Source of the DNA: Temnothorax longispinosus
Lineage: Eukaryota > Arthropoda > Insecta > Hymenoptera > Formicidae
Length of the DNA: 64,000 nucleotides
Assembly: GCF_030848805.1 (NCBI RefSeq)
Contig: NC_092361.1
Location: 1,240,001-1,304,000, forward strand
Direction: 5' to 3'
The stretch's first letter is position 1. The number at the start of each line of letters is the position of its first letter. Position numbers and translations under genes: made by a program. Under the pieces are notes generated by a model that worked only from the letters and a program-made list of their open reading frames with translations, did not search any database and was not told the origin of the DNA. Shown piece by piece: positions 50,901 to 61,000 of the stretch.

Positions 50901-53900
50901 CGGTACACGTGTAGCGTTACGCAGCGCGAAACAAAAGTACTTGCACGAAATTCTGGACAGAAAGACGTATAGAGTTCGTGTTAAACGGTAAACCGAGGAT
51001 GTAAAGAGAGGCGCAAATTATTCGCAAATTATTTCGGTGAATTGAGGAACGCGAATCTTTTGGGGGGAAATGCCGTTGTCTCAGATTAAAAAGAAAAAAG
51101 AAGAATGAGGAAACGCGCCTCTCATTTGACGCTTCCGTTAGCTCGTTCCCTTGATATTTCGTTACCGAAATTCTTCGCGCGCGATTGTGAGTCTCTCCCG
51201 CAAATTTACGATTCTTTAAATGAAAGTCCGTCGTCATCCGACATTAGTGCGGACCGCTTTTCCTTTTTCCGTATTATCTCATACCATTTTCCGATTCTCA
51301 CTTCGAGAAAGACAAAGAAATTTGCGGGAAAATCGCTTACTCGCGAGCACGAACGCGTCGTTCCCTTTCGTAAGCCCCAATTTTTGTTGCGCGCAGGGAT
51401 AATCAGTAGGTCGATTCTATCAAGTCCCACGTCAAGCCTTAATCAATTTGATCCGGACAACGAGCACGTTCCTCTACGTGGCTCGTGTAACATCAGCGGT
51501 ATACAGGACGTTCCAGTGGGAAAACCGGAGCAAATTCTCAAAGGACCGGGCAACATATAATCGTATAAATACATCGGTCGGCGCGTTCTGGTTGATCAAT
51601 TTATTGCATATATATTTACTTTTACAATGTGACATCTTTTGTTATCTCCTTTGTATTTTATATTTCGTCTTTCGTATTTCACTTTATGTTTTCTTCTATG
51701 AGTTGCGATCTTTTCTTCATCATCTTAAAGAATTGATGATAATAATAAAGTGATGACAATAAATGTTATTACTATTACGCGATTATGCAGATGAGATTGA
51801 AACATCAAGACATTCTTATTTTATATATAACCTTTAGACTGATTGGCAAAAATCCTATAAAAACATCAAGTACTTAAAAAATATCATTGCTCCTAAAACA
51901 ACTTCATTTATCATAAAAAGTTTTCAATTTAAAGAAATCTTCGAAAAGAAATCCTTCCCTCGTATTTCTTGAATGGAAAATCAGACGGCAAGGAGACATT
52001 AGCAGAAAAATACCGAGCTTCGAGAAACGTACTCAAGATTTTGAAAGATTCGCGTGTTTCGCGCAAACTACACGAGTCCCGCGTTTACACGTTCCGCATT
52101 ACGTTATGTCTGGCGAGATGAAAATTGAACGGTACACCACAGTGAGGGAAAGCGAGAGTTAGCTCCGTCTACAAGAATTCAAATTACTTCATCAAACGCC
52201 AACGTCGGCGACGACCACCCCTCGCCGGGGCCGTCCTGTACGCGAAGCGATCGTGTAATCCGGCGCTTGCACTTGCACGCGGCGACGGACGTGTGTGCGG
52301 GCGTGCATGTCGCGCGAGCGAGCGGGCGAGCGGGCAATCGCGCGCGTGTTTATGGCCGCACGGGTGCACGCGTGTTGGCGCACGGACATAGGTACCGTGT
52401 ATGTACGCCTCGCTCGATGTACGACACGTACCGACGTGGCTGTGGATGTACGGGATGTGCGGCTTATAAGCACGTACAGGGCGCGCATACGGGTCGCGTA
52501 TGCATGTGCATGTGTGTGTTTCGGTACGCCACCCCCGGCCGCGTGTATATATTCGTGATTTAAAAATATAATATATTCAACGGCTGACCGCGCGCGCCGC
52601 GCTGCTCTGTGCACCGTTTAGCTATCCGACCATAATAGTCTCCCGTAAAGCTCTCTACTCTTTCTCCCTCCCAATGTACCCTTTCTTCTCCGTCCCATCC
52701 CTCGCACGCGTCGCTTCATCCTATCTCATATTTCCCCGCGTTGCCGGACCTCCTCTCCCGCGTGGTTCTTGTGTTTTCTGGACATTTCCTTTTTTCTTTC
52801 CCCGCGAACCGCTGTATCTTCCCGCTCCCGCTTTTAAACCGCGTCAAAAAGATTTTTAACCGCGGCGCTTTTGGCCGGGCTGCGTGTAATACACGTAAAT
52901 ATACTTAATTTGTCACTTTTTTCATACGCCGACAAAAGTCGGGAAAATTTATCCGCCATCGTATGCAAGCGTTGGAAAATTAACCATGCTCGTGATATCG
53001 TCTCTTGAATGAATACGGGAGAAGAATGCGTAGAATCGATTTTCACAAAACGTGAAATTAACGTACCTTTATTTATAATCCTATGTTTTTTATTTAGATA
53101 GCAAAAATTTCGTTTCGAAAGTTTAGTTAATTTTTCTAGAGTCAAGCTAGGGAGAGAATTAATTCTGAATCTTTTGATTATCGAATTTGCAATTAACCCG
53201 GCCAAATTACGAAGAGTTATTACCTCTTTGCATAAATAAGTAACGGACAAGCTTTTGAAGTTCTCTTGTTTCTGGCGGACACGCGAGATCTCGATTGCGT
53301 TTCGTGACGCAACTCGTCGAAAGCTAATACAGAACCCCAAATCGGATCTCGATGGCGTGACATTGTCGAAACTTTGCGACTCGTACCTTGTATTCGTGTA
53401 ACTTTCGGTATATCAAGCAGAATTTTTTATCAACGCCGAGGCCCTAACCGATCGTTATCTTATCTTGCGTACACGCCCCGTTAACATCGATCGAAAACAA
53501 TTACAGAGAATGTAGGTACACGTTTTTCTAAATACATACGTACTTACTTATCTCTCTTTCTCTCTCTTTGCTTTCTAGATGCGTTATATTTTCCATCTCA
53601 TAATTTATAGATGCATTCGTATATATTTTACTTTTCCGAGTTATGTTTTTATATTAACCGTACAGGTGTCTTATATGAGGTGTCAAAGAAACCAGACTGA
53701 GGCAATTTCTGCGCGAGTAAAAAATCCAGGTAGTTCAGGGGCAGAATTAATTTACTTCCATTAATATTGCATTCAGGTTCATTGCGTTATAGTCCGGGTT
53801 ATTTATTTACAAACCGGGGAAGCTCATTGGTAACCTGACTCGGCAATGTTGCGGCGGTACGAAGACGAGACGGAGAAACGCCTGGCGTGCTGGTGGCTTA

Positions 53901-56900
53901 ATTGCTCAGGGATTCCAGCTCGTTATGGCCGGTGTCTCAGGTACGCTTACATAGTCCGTTACAGCGGTTTCGCTAACCCAGTTCGCGACTCGGTTCCCCG
54001 GCCATTTACCATGCGGAACCGAAATTTCCACCGTCGTCGTTGGAATCTTAAGGCGATCGTGGCTTCCCTCCTCGCTTAGTAGCTGAAATTTACCCGACCT
54101 TTCCATTCGCCGAGGATCTCAACGATTGTACGCGTCCCGCACGTTATCGAATACTTAGCCGAGGTTCGAGCGAACATGGTCACGCAATACGTGTACAAAC
54201 AATAAACGCTCAAAATCAGTCTCGTGGCGAAAATTTATTCGGAAGAGAACATCATAAAAAAATACTTTGGCATTGTATCGAAAGCGATCGTTGTATTGCA
54301 ACAATTCTTCTTAAATGTGTCTCTTCGGAATACTATTTTCCCAATTCCAGCACGTAACTAAATTAATTTTACTGCCATTTTACTTGAATAAATTTTAATT
54401 TCGGGTCTTATAGAAATATTTTGTAAAAGATAATAATTCACACTGTTTTAAAATAATTTAAAGACGATGCTGGTATATCGCAATTATAATCATTTATAAT
54501 GTTTTACGAAAGCTATTTTACTTCATACAAAATAGTCTTTTCTATTCTCATTGTCAGTCTGTTACGATTTTCTCGCCGCTTTTGGCACTCAGTATCGCCA
54601 GCATTTATCCGACAGACTTTCGCGCGATCAATCCGCGGCTCTCCCTTTGCTACCTCTCTCAACTTCGTACTGTCTCGTGAAAATTTCTCGATGTGCACCA
54701 CCGACGAGTCTATCTTCGGGGTGTAATTCGCGAACGTCAACGGAATACCAATGTCGCCGCCGCCTTTCTCTATCGCGTCGTCCTCGCCGTTCTCCATTCT
54801 CTCCGTGAGTGGTCATAAAAGTTTAGAGGAAAGCCCGTTTGGGATAGGGGGAGAGAGAGATGGGGAGAGGGAGATGGAATGAGAATCTCGCAAAGTAAGA
54901 AAAAAGACGGATAGCTCGTAGATGGTCTACTTTATTGCGGCGTTGGACATTATATAGCTTATGAAGGTGGGATGGTAGAGCGGCAGCTTTGGTTGGATCA
55001 GAGAGAGAAAGAGAGAGAAGAGGAAGAGAAGAAGATGGAGAGCTTTTCGCTCGTGAATGAATGATCAATCGTTCAGCATATTGACTGGCATGGCGAGAGA
55101 GTCAAAATGAATTTTTATACATTGATCGTTTACCGTTCATTCAATGTTGAACGATAAAACAGAGCAAATTCACTCACTGAGGGTACATATAGAATTAATT
55201 GGACGTGGTTATGTAATAGAAAACCAGCTGTTATTATTGAATTTTTTTGTCGTACTGCAAAAGTTGCTCTAATTTTTTTATCACAATTAAACTTCGACCA
55301 AGAAGAGTATTATATTACTTTAATGACGTGTGTTTAAAGATAAATTCTAACTCGGTGACAAGTTTTACATATTTTTCGTTTTTTCTTATTATAAAATACT
55401 CGAACTGTGTTTTACGATTACATCTATATTGAGGATTCCGCACGATTCTGATGAGAAAAACGTTTTTGGTCAATTTGCTTGAATTTATGATTTATTGTGG
55501 TTTTCATGTTTCTTTCATCAACTTTTTATGATTAGTTTTTGAATTATGGGCATTTAAAAATCTTATTTACTAAAACTCTTCATCAGGGACGCAAGAACTA
55601 CAATATATCACAAATTTAAGCAAACTGACGAAAACTGTCGGTTGTTTTTCAGGAGAATCATCCTTTCCAAAATTCTTTTGTATTGTACGCAATGTAATAT
55701 AATTTAGAGAGGAATAATCTTTCAATATCTCTACCTTTCCTCTCTTGTTGTTCTTTGCGTTAGTTCGCTGTTTATATGTATTATCGTGATATTACGCCGC
55801 GTCATTGTTTATGCGATTGCGATTGCAATCTTTAATACGAAACTCCGGAGGCCGCTTCTTTTTACATCTGAATTGTAAATTTCGTGCACCGCGTGCGTGG
55901 AATGATAAATACTTATTCTTCGTTCTCGTAGAGAGCCGGCTCCCCGGAGAACCGTACGTGACTCAGTCCGGAGAATAGCTCCTTGCTTCTTGCGAAGCGG
56001 CGGATTGAGCTTTTCGATGCTTTTTCCCGCCGCGAGAAGGATAACCACGAGAGATAACTGCGAACGAGCAGTGAATTAAATCGAAGTCAATATTTCCCTT
56101 GAATTATGAAAGAATCGCGAAAGATACCGGGCGGCAAGATCGTAGACAGGTCGAGTTCGAATCGAACGTTTCATCCTTAATTTAAGAAATAATTCGCTGT
56201 AAATTTCGCCGAGTCGAGTCATCATCGATAAATTTCAACCAATCGTTGACGGATACGCTTTCGCAAAGGAGAAAGCGATCTTGACATTTTATTGAAACGT
56301 TATACGTAAGTGAGTGTGAGATTTAACAAAGTGGCATTTTAATCGGAAAAGGGAGGCGAATAAAGGAGAAAGGGAGAAGAATTACTAAGCGGGAATGGAT
56401 CTAATGTATAATTGAAAACTAATCTACGTATCGTCTGCGAATTTCGAAAATGACATTTCTGTATTATTAGCCGACATTTGTCAATAATTCAAACGAGCTT
56501 ATTCGATTTTTACACACACACACCGCGCGTCACGCTCGTGTGTGATAACGCACGTACAGCCGAGAATTACAACTCGTTAATTACCGCCGATGATCTCGAA
56601 TCCAATAACCCTGATGCGCGTTATTAACTTTTGCAGCGTTAATTTATATTCCATTATATTTATTTCGCGCCATTTATCGCGGCTCGAAATCGCAAGTATA
56701 AAGCCTGCATTCCCCATCAATTTATCGTTCATCGTGATTTTTATCGGCGGAAACGCCGCTATCTTGTTTGTGTATTATTAGTACCGTTAATGACGGCGTG
56801 TTTTCGTTTATCCGATATACCCCAATTCATTGCCGAAAGTCGTCGAACGTACAACCCCATTGGTCCCCGAGTGAGGATTGCAGTTTTTCCGTTCCGCGCG

Positions 56901-57354
56901 CGACTCGACGGATCGAGCTTTTCGATACGGAGCGAAGGATAAAGTAGGAAAAAAGAGGATCTAAGAAGACAGAGGAGGGAGCGGCGGTGGGGGAGGGGGG
57001 ATGAACGACCAGTGGATCAAACCGAATCCAATAACTCCCGTGGGATTACAACTCTGGCCCACGGGAACCGATCGTATTCCGAGAAGATGGCGGGTGTGAG
57101 ACGCGAGACAGGAAGAATGAAGCGGGGGAGGGGAAGAGAAGGGGGGTCGACGGTCGGAGGGAAGTTTAGAAAGGTGGTCGCTCGTCCGTGGGAAGGGGGT
57201 ATAGGAGGTTGGCAGCTTTCTTCTTTGCGGAGACGGCGATATTTTGTCGAGCTCGACCCGAATGTAGAGAAACAGCGCGGGCTGCATTCGTATCAGCCGA
57301 TACAGTGGCTGGATCGGCAGAGGATGAGACTGCTCCGCGGGGAGCGGAGAGACG

Positions 57355-57390
<36 letters not shown>

Positions 57391-60300
57391 CAACGAATTC
57401 GCAAGCCCCAATATACCCTACCCACTCGTAGACACGTAGACAATATTAATCCGTTGCGGCGCGGTCGCAATAATTGCCGCCGCTTTTTATATGTCGAACA
57501 CGATATCGCTCCCCTGGGGCGCGGGCAATCGGGTCGCGCCGCGCCGGGACAAACGGCAAACGGCCGAGCCACTTGCCGCTAAATGATAAGAAAATACGCT
57601 GTTCAATCACGAACTTGTCAGACTCAACGGGTTTCCGTGACGCGCCTCGCAAGGCGTTCCCCGGCAAATTGAATTTCTCGAGGCGCCCGGATCTCCCGAT
57701 CTCTTGCGGCCGGCGCGTGCGAGCGCGAGCTCGCAGCTCGCACGCGAGCAACGATAAACGAACGAAAATGACTTAGCGCCGCCGGTTCCAGACCGGCCAA
57801 CGATACGGTGTAACTTATAAGTCGTTCGCGGGATTTTGACAAATCGCCCGAGCCCGACCAATTCCCGATTTTCTCATCCCGTTTCTTCTTTCTTCTTCTT
57901 CTTCTTCTTCTTTTCCTTTCTTTCAGCTTCTCTTTTCTCCTGGCCCATCCTCCGGCCACCTCGTTTCCTCTTTCCCGCCCTGATCCAGCCGCCTCCTAGT
58001 GTCGGCGCTCTAAATCCTCGTGCCATGCCGCGCGAAAACTTTTTCCTCCGCGAAGTTGGAGTTTTCTCGGGTTTATCGGCAGTGCGGGTAGTTTTTACTT
58101 GGCAACTCCTTTTTTTCTCTTTGCCTCCCCTCCCGCCGTCCGGGGTCTCTCCTTCGTTCTTTTCCCCGCCAGTGATTCGTTCCCGGTCGTCTTTACGTGG
58201 ATCAGATAAGACCCCATAGCCACGCAAATCAAGCGGAACAAGCGGCTGCGCCGATCGCCCGATCGGACGGGCGCGGGCGTTTCGGCGATCGATACGATAT
58301 CGCGAAAGGGTCCCTCGCACGATGATAAGGTTTATCGGGTCTACGTTAATCCGATAGTTTAGCAATTGCTTCGTTCTTGTCGTTGGAATTGATAACGGAG
58401 ACCCGTATCGTTTCGTACCTCTCGCGCTAAATGTGACCGCCTTAGGAGGTCTTCGGGCTTTTCGGTCAGAGATAAAGTCGCGAGTTCCGTCGAGGTAATT
58501 TCGGCAGATCGCAAACAATCGCAATACTTTCACGTGGAAACGCTAAAAGATGCATCGCGCGTCCCAGTAACGTGAGACTAGCGGCGCCGAACTTTCGTCG
58601 ACGAGACACATCGCGAAAATGGGAAAGCGCACAAAGTACAGGGGGAGACAAAGAAGAATTGTACTCACTGACTAAGGTGAGAAAAGGCGTACTGTGCTGC
58701 AGAAAATGGGGCGGGCTGCATGCTTCTTCCGGTCTAGATACCGCGCTCCCCGTTTGCAGCTCGATCACGTGGCCGTCTCTTCGGTAGAATGTCATGCACA
58801 TAAAACCGCTCCGACTGGAAAAAAGAAGGGCGCGAAGATCCGTAAAGATCGGGGCGAGCATATTCCTGTCGCTTTAATCGCGATCGCTGTAGATATCCGA
58901 ACAGATATTTACGGACAAGCGGATACGAATTAGAATTACGAAGTATCATCGCGATTTCGTGAACGTGAGTCGATTCTCCCGTAAAACTTTTTCCCGTGCG
59001 ACAATTTCTTTTTTTTATTATTTAAATAATTATTCATGCATGAACTCTTCATGTCTCATCTTCCATGTGTGTGCGTTTATGTGAAGTTGGCGTATTATTT
59101 TGTGGAAACTCATGAAGTACCTATTATGGCTTTATTTTTAATAAAGTTCTATAGTTCTCTATAGGTTAGACAAATAGTCTTGGTCATTAAAGCACAAAAA
59201 ATGTCTCTCTCACAAAGATTCACGCAGCGTCTCACTTTGCCCCACGGCGTTTTTCGTAACATTCATTGCTAGATTTCAAAAGATTTATAGCACTATATAA
59301 GTTCTGGAAAGAATTATGGCAATCTTGTTTTTTTCTTTTTTTTATGATTTTTATCACTCGAGAAATTTATTTTTATGGGGACAGAGGTGGAATGCTGACC
59401 GATTCTAAATAGTTGCAATTATTCTTAAAAAATAACATTTTGTGCCACAACCTCTTTATAAAATTGTCAAATACGTTCAGAACTGCTCGAAAAATATTTT
59501 ATGATAAATGAAACTCTCGAATATCGACCAGCTCCCTCGTCTCACCTCCATGCTCCTAGCATTGCATTTTTCGATCGATCAAAATTATTAAAAAATGAGA
59601 AAATAATATTTATCGTCAGAACTTTATAAAATTAAATACGTTCAAAACTGCACGGAAAATATTTTATAGTGAATAGAACTCTCGAATATCGACCAGCGTT
59701 TCACCTTCATGCATCTAGCAGTGCATTTCTCGAGCGATCAAAATTATTAAAAAAATACAAAATAACATTTCTTGCAAACTCTTTATAAAATGGTTAAATA
59801 CAGAACTACGAGAGAAACATTTTACAATGAATAGAACTCTCGAATATCGACCAGCGTTTCACCTCCATGCTCCTAGCGTTGCATTTCTCGAGCGATCAAA
59901 ATTATTAAAAAATAATATTTCTTGTCAGAACTCAGAATAATATGGTTAAATATGTTCAAAACTACTTGAGACATATTCTACTATATAATAAATAGAATTT
60001 TCGAAAATCGTTCACGTTTATTCATGTAAGGGTGCCTTTGCCGGGCGATAAAAATTGTTTAAAAAATTAAAAAAAAAAACTTATTTTCAGAACTCTATGT
60101 AAAATGTTTAAATACTTTCAGAACTGCACGAGAACTCTTTTAGAATAATTGAAATTATTTAGAATTGGTCAACATCCATTCCCCCCTCGAGTGATAAAAA
60201 TCATTTAAAATTAAAAAAACAATATTTATCGCCAGAACTTTTCAGAACTTATGTAGAACTTGTGTAAATCTTTTGAAATCTAGCAATGATTGTTAAGAAA

Positions 60301-61000
60301 ACTCCTGTATGATAAAGTGAGACGCTACGTCTCAGCGAGAACCGGCGTCTCAGTTTGTCTTGAGGCATTTTTTGTGTTTTAATGATCAGAATTATTTGTC
60401 TAACCTATAAAGAAGTATAGAACTATTAAAAATAAAGCCAGAACTCTCAGCACTTTACGAATTTCCACAAAATGATACGCTAACTTCACATCTTCCACAC
60501 ACACACACACACATGAGGCGTGTATTTTTATAATTAAAAAAATAATATTTGAATAAAAATAAATTATAAACACATTCTCGCTTTTTTTGCTCTTAAAGAT
60601 TATAAAAACTAAATAATTCCTCAATATAAATACTCACATATATAAAATGTATAATTGTAAAAAAGAATAAAAATGAGACATACAGAAATAAGACGATCTT
60701 ACCAGCCGACAGTGAAGTGTGCCACCAGCGTCATCGTCGTCATGGTCTGCGCGCCATTCGACTGCTTTATGCTGTTGCAAAGGATCTTCACGTCCTGATC
60801 CTCCGGCCCGGGCACGTATTGCAGGTCCATGGACCCGCCTTCGAAACTCGACGAAGTCGTGTTTGGTCTGGCGACATGCAGAGACGCGTTTCGCGAATGA
60901 AACGTGTAGGATCTGCCGAGGTCCAGAGTGTGCCAGGTCAGTCCGCCGCTCGAGTGTCCAGTCAGCCAATTTGGGAATCGACATTCGCCCGGGGACGAGA
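18609..61000 (-). CDS. Spliced gene for a Cys-rich secreted or GPI-anchored insect protein (5'-partial, 5 exons seen)
   Basis: The CDS is the join of complement(18609-18700, 20039-20287, 21494-22462, 58669-58814, 60703-61000), 1754 nt or about 584 residues. All introns are GT-AG and all phases agree: exon 1 ends in two bases (TG) completed by T of exon 2, exon 2 ends in A completed by CG, and the next two exons each end in G. Cysteines are spread over all exons, and N-glycosylation motifs (NAS, NTT, NATS) point to an extracellular protein. Hallmarks are ECRFPNWL at the start, CRSGFMCMTF, CPYLGKFTV, LTVGC, YSCHGRW, RRLCFMY, ACQRG and LAFNATSTGQC near the end. From memory these fit the uncharacterised arthropod DUF7042-DUF7045 family; the molecular function is unknown to me. 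The first visible exon starts in phase 1 without a signal peptide, so the gene is incomplete at its 5' end. I am confident of the gene model and moderately confident of the family. Confidence 0.88.
18701..20038 (-). other. Intron between exons D and E (1.3 kb)
   Basis: GT-AG intron, phase 1, AT-rich in the middle and GC-rich near 19250-19560. It holds a small hairpin (GTTTAGCT, three bases, then TAGCTAAAC) at 18773-18792, about 70-90 nt before the acceptor. Nothing else was recognised. Confidence 0.8.
20039..20287 (-). CDS. Coding exon D: third Cys-rich module
   Basis: The acceptor is TGCCTTCCAG and the donor is AGCACCG|GTAAGT. The exon encodes 83 residues with YSCHGRWFDAEGTQF, RRLCFMYKESGG, HIACQRG and MLAFNATSTG. 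The spacing C-x-GRW ... CFMY ... CQRG ... LAFN-TSTG is the pattern I associate with the last extracellular module of this insect family. There is one N-glycosylation motif (NAT). Entry and exit are both phase 1, so the exon joins exon C and exon E in frame. The GC-rich DNA just upstream of the exon (20290-20740) produces several meaningless open frames on both strands. Confidence 0.9.
20288..21493 (-). other. Intron between exons C and D (1.2 kb)
   Basis: GT-AG intron, phase 1. The part nearest exon D (20290-20740) is GC-rich and the rest is AT-rich. No repeat or exon-like signal was recognised. Confidence 0.8.
21494..22462 (-). CDS. Coding exon C: second Cys-rich module split by a charged insertion
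   Basis: The acceptor is CTTTTTGTCGCAG and the donor is ATCACCG|GTAATT. The exon encodes 323 residues. It opens with SSPEPRTCPYLGKFTVTDV and closes with RCNSEVTTLTVGC, then MEFQSDC and DDDAIT. These two ends look like the two halves of one Cys module (DUF7043-like, by memory). Between them, at about 21592-22400, lie roughly 270 residues with no cysteine and about 46 percent charged residues (hand count), rich in R, E and D. A Q-tract (HQQQQ) occurs near its start and an acidic-aromatic island (DYFGDYLEVD) in the middle. A furin-like RSRR motif sits at 21879-21890. An internal donor-like site lies at 22427/22426. The long open frame on the opposite strand is a composition shadow. Confidence 0.9.
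22519..22728. repeat. 210 bp hairpin element just upstream of the exon C acceptor
   Basis: The left arm (about 22519-22606) and right arm (about 22637-22728) are imperfect reverse complements of some 88 bp, with a loop near 30 bp. The shared core reads taactaacatttttcgcaac versus taactaacattttttgcatt, and the innermost part ttttttgcagcgaga is identical. The outer ends are CGGAAAAA-like on both sides, as in a MITE. On the transcribed strand it ends about 56 nt before the acceptor of exon C. Confidence 0.8.
24602..24655. repeat. Strong hairpin, about 24 bp arms
   Basis: CTTAATTAGAAAG (24602-24614) pairs exactly with CTTTCTAATTAAG (24643-24655). Inside, TTCTGTTAC faces GTAACAGGA across AAAA with one G-T mismatch, and a short bulge separates the two helices. 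Confidence 0.85.
28534..28624. repeat. (GA)n microsatellite
   Basis: GA array of about 90 bp with a G-rich interruption near 28549-28566. Confidence 0.96.
29181..29264. repeat. (GA)n microsatellite
   Basis: GA array of about 84 bp with one GAAA interruption. Confidence 0.97.
29402..29428. repeat. Perfect hairpin, 12 bp arms
   Basis: TTTTTACATTTT, three bases, then AAAATGTAAAAA. AT-rich, so possibly chance. Confidence 0.7.
30087..30123. repeat. (CT)n microsatellite
   Basis: About 18 TC units. Confidence 0.95.
30555..30585. repeat. (CT)n microsatellite
   Basis: About 15 CT units. Confidence 0.95.
32088..32115. repeat. (GA)n microsatellite
   Basis: About 13 uninterrupted GA units. Confidence 0.95.
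32647..32668. repeat. Short (CT)n tract
   Basis: About 10 TC units following a C-rich stretch. Confidence 0.85.
34144..34164. repeat. Short (CT)n tract
   Basis: About 10 TC units. Confidence 0.85.
35319..35350. repeat. (AAAAT)n tract
   Basis: Five tandem AAAAT units with a degenerate continuation. Confidence 0.85.
38104..38123. repeat. (CG)n tract
   Basis: About ten alternating GC dinucleotides, a left-handed-DNA-prone sequence and an unusual microsatellite type. Confidence 0.9.
40915..40945. repeat. (GA)n tract
   Basis: About 31 bp with one AAAG interruption. Confidence 0.9.
44024..44061. repeat. Perfect hairpin, 14 bp arms
   Basis: TTTTATTACAATCT at 44024-44037 and its reverse complement at 44048-44061, with a 10 base loop. 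Confidence 0.8.
44695..44727. repeat. (GA)n tract
   Basis: GA array that runs into an A-rich purine tract. Confidence 0.9.
44863..44901. repeat. (CT)n microsatellite
   Basis: About 19 CT units with one TTT interruption. It lies 135 bp from the GA array at 44695 and in inverted orientation to it, so the two could pair in a transcript. Confidence 0.93.
46016..46219 (+). CDS. Unrecognised small open frame (67 aa), doubtful
   Basis: A complete ATG-to-TGA frame with a favourable start context (AAAATG) and an in-frame stop upstream. The peptide starts MHGTDGGPKLYVC and ends in a segment containing LFDLISRYFGSL. Its amino-acid balance looks more protein-like than other frames of similar size here, but I recognise no family, signal peptide or membrane segment. 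It lies inside the 36 kb intron on the strand opposite the host gene, and other frames are open over it. It could be chance, a nested small gene or a relic of a mobile element. Confidence 0.15.
   Translation: MHGTDGGPKLYVCQQEPAISGLPLRREDADGKSGPNNESEDPECELFDLISRYFGSLPTLPRHEIKV
55444..55657. repeat. MITE-like inverted repeat, about 214 bp
   Basis: Bases 55469-55502 (gtcaatttgcttgaatttat...) match the reverse complement of 55596-55629 at roughly 29 of 34 positions. Weaker similarity continues outward on both sides (GATTCT...GA, then TTTT). The loop is about 93 bp. No clear target-site duplication was seen. Confidence 0.6.
57354..57390. repeat. (GA)n microsatellite
   Basis: About 18 GA units with one GATA interruption, 1.3 kb from exon B. 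Confidence 0.93.
57882..57914. repeat. (TTC)n tract
   Basis: About ten TTC triplets, giving a purine-only stretch on the transcribed strand. Confidence 0.9.
58669..58814 (-). CDS. Coding exon B: end of first Cys-rich module
   Basis: The acceptor is TTTTTTCCAG and the donor is GTCA|GTGAGT. The 146 nt exon completes a Cys codon across the junction with exon A, giving FTVGCRSGFMCMTFYRRDG followed by VIELQTG and PEEAC. Its three further Cys codons and its exact phase fit (enters phase 2, leaves phase 1) make it a clear coding exon. It is followed by the 36.2 kb intron. Open frames on the opposite strand are shadows of it. Confidence 0.88.
59461..60255. repeat. Five tandem copies of a ~160 bp unit
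   Basis: Units start near 59461, 59628, 59791, 59942 and 60104, at spacings of 167, 163, 151 and 162 bp. Each starts with an aaatacgttcagaactgc-like segment. The first three share ctctcgaatatcgaccagc and a tgcatttctcgagcgatcaa-like segment; the last two are more diverged. The last unit and the left arm at about 59330-59460 are the same sequence in opposite orientation, so array and inverted arms share one origin. Confidence 0.85.
60496..60513. repeat. (CA)n tract at the right arm edge
   Basis: About nine CA units; the left arm has a short gtgtgtg at the mirrored position. Confidence 0.9.
60703..61000 (-). CDS. Coding exon A: first visible Cys-rich module
   Basis: The exon follows a good acceptor (pyrimidine tract then TTTCAG) and ends at donor GGCTG|GTAAGA. 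It encodes about 99 residues starting SSPGECRFPNWLTG and including WHTLDLGRSYTFHSRNASLH. The C-FP-W start and the WHxLD...SYTFH stretch are what I associate with the DUF7042-type module. Two N-glycosylation motifs (NAS, NTT) and a second Cys (KILCNS) are visible. It needs one base from an upstream exon (entry phase 1), typical of a signal-peptide exon joined to an extracellular module. No such upstream exon was recognised between 61001 and 64000. Confidence 0.88.

Larger units (their letters stand above)
22463..58668 (-). other. 36.2 kb intron between exons B and C
   Basis: Bounded by donor GTCA|GTGAGT and acceptor TTGTCGCAG, with matching phase 1 (the split codon gives Thr). It contains at least eleven GA/CT arrays, several hairpins and GC-rich islands near 36700-37450, 38800-39150, 47040-47700, 49090-50300, 52060-52860 and 56880-58660. 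These islands give overlapping open frames on both strands, which is the signature of composition rather than coding. No nested gene could be supported. Confidence 0.8.
59020..60560. mobile_element. Fold-back element with arms of about 400-500 bp and internal tandem repeats
   Basis: The left arm (about 59083-59475) and right arm (about 60090-60495) are reverse complements over several blocks. Examples are ataggttagacaaata near 59161 against its complement near 60400, gcacaaaaaatg near 59191 against catttttt near 60367, cattgctagatttcaaaaga near 59263 against its complement near 60275, and tttttatcactcgag near 59348 against its complement near 60195. Weaker similarity extends to about 59020 and 60560. 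The centre is a tandem array. No transposase frame is visible, so it would be non-autonomous, of the long-inverted-repeat or Foldback type. It lies wholly within the intron between exons A and B. Confidence 0.8.
58815..60702 (-). other. Intron between exons A and B, largely a fold-back element
   Basis: GT-AG intron of 1888 bp, phase 2. About three quarters of it is an inverted-repeat element with internal tandem repeats, described separately. The remaining flanks are short and unremarkable. Confidence 0.85.

Noticed and set aside
52834..53340. Minus-strand open frame of 168 codons
   Set aside because: It starts at TTG rather than ATG, is AT-rich, has no recognisable domain or splice context, and is near the length expected by chance in 64 kb.
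56140..56180. B-box-like GAGTTCGAATCGAAC
   Set aside because: No matching A-box upstream and no acceptor stem, so not a tRNA gene.
57836..58533. Long open frames on both strands near exon B, including a Lys-rich tail
   Set aside because: Driven by GC-rich DNA and the TTC repeat. They do not join in phase to exon B, which has its own clear acceptor and donor.
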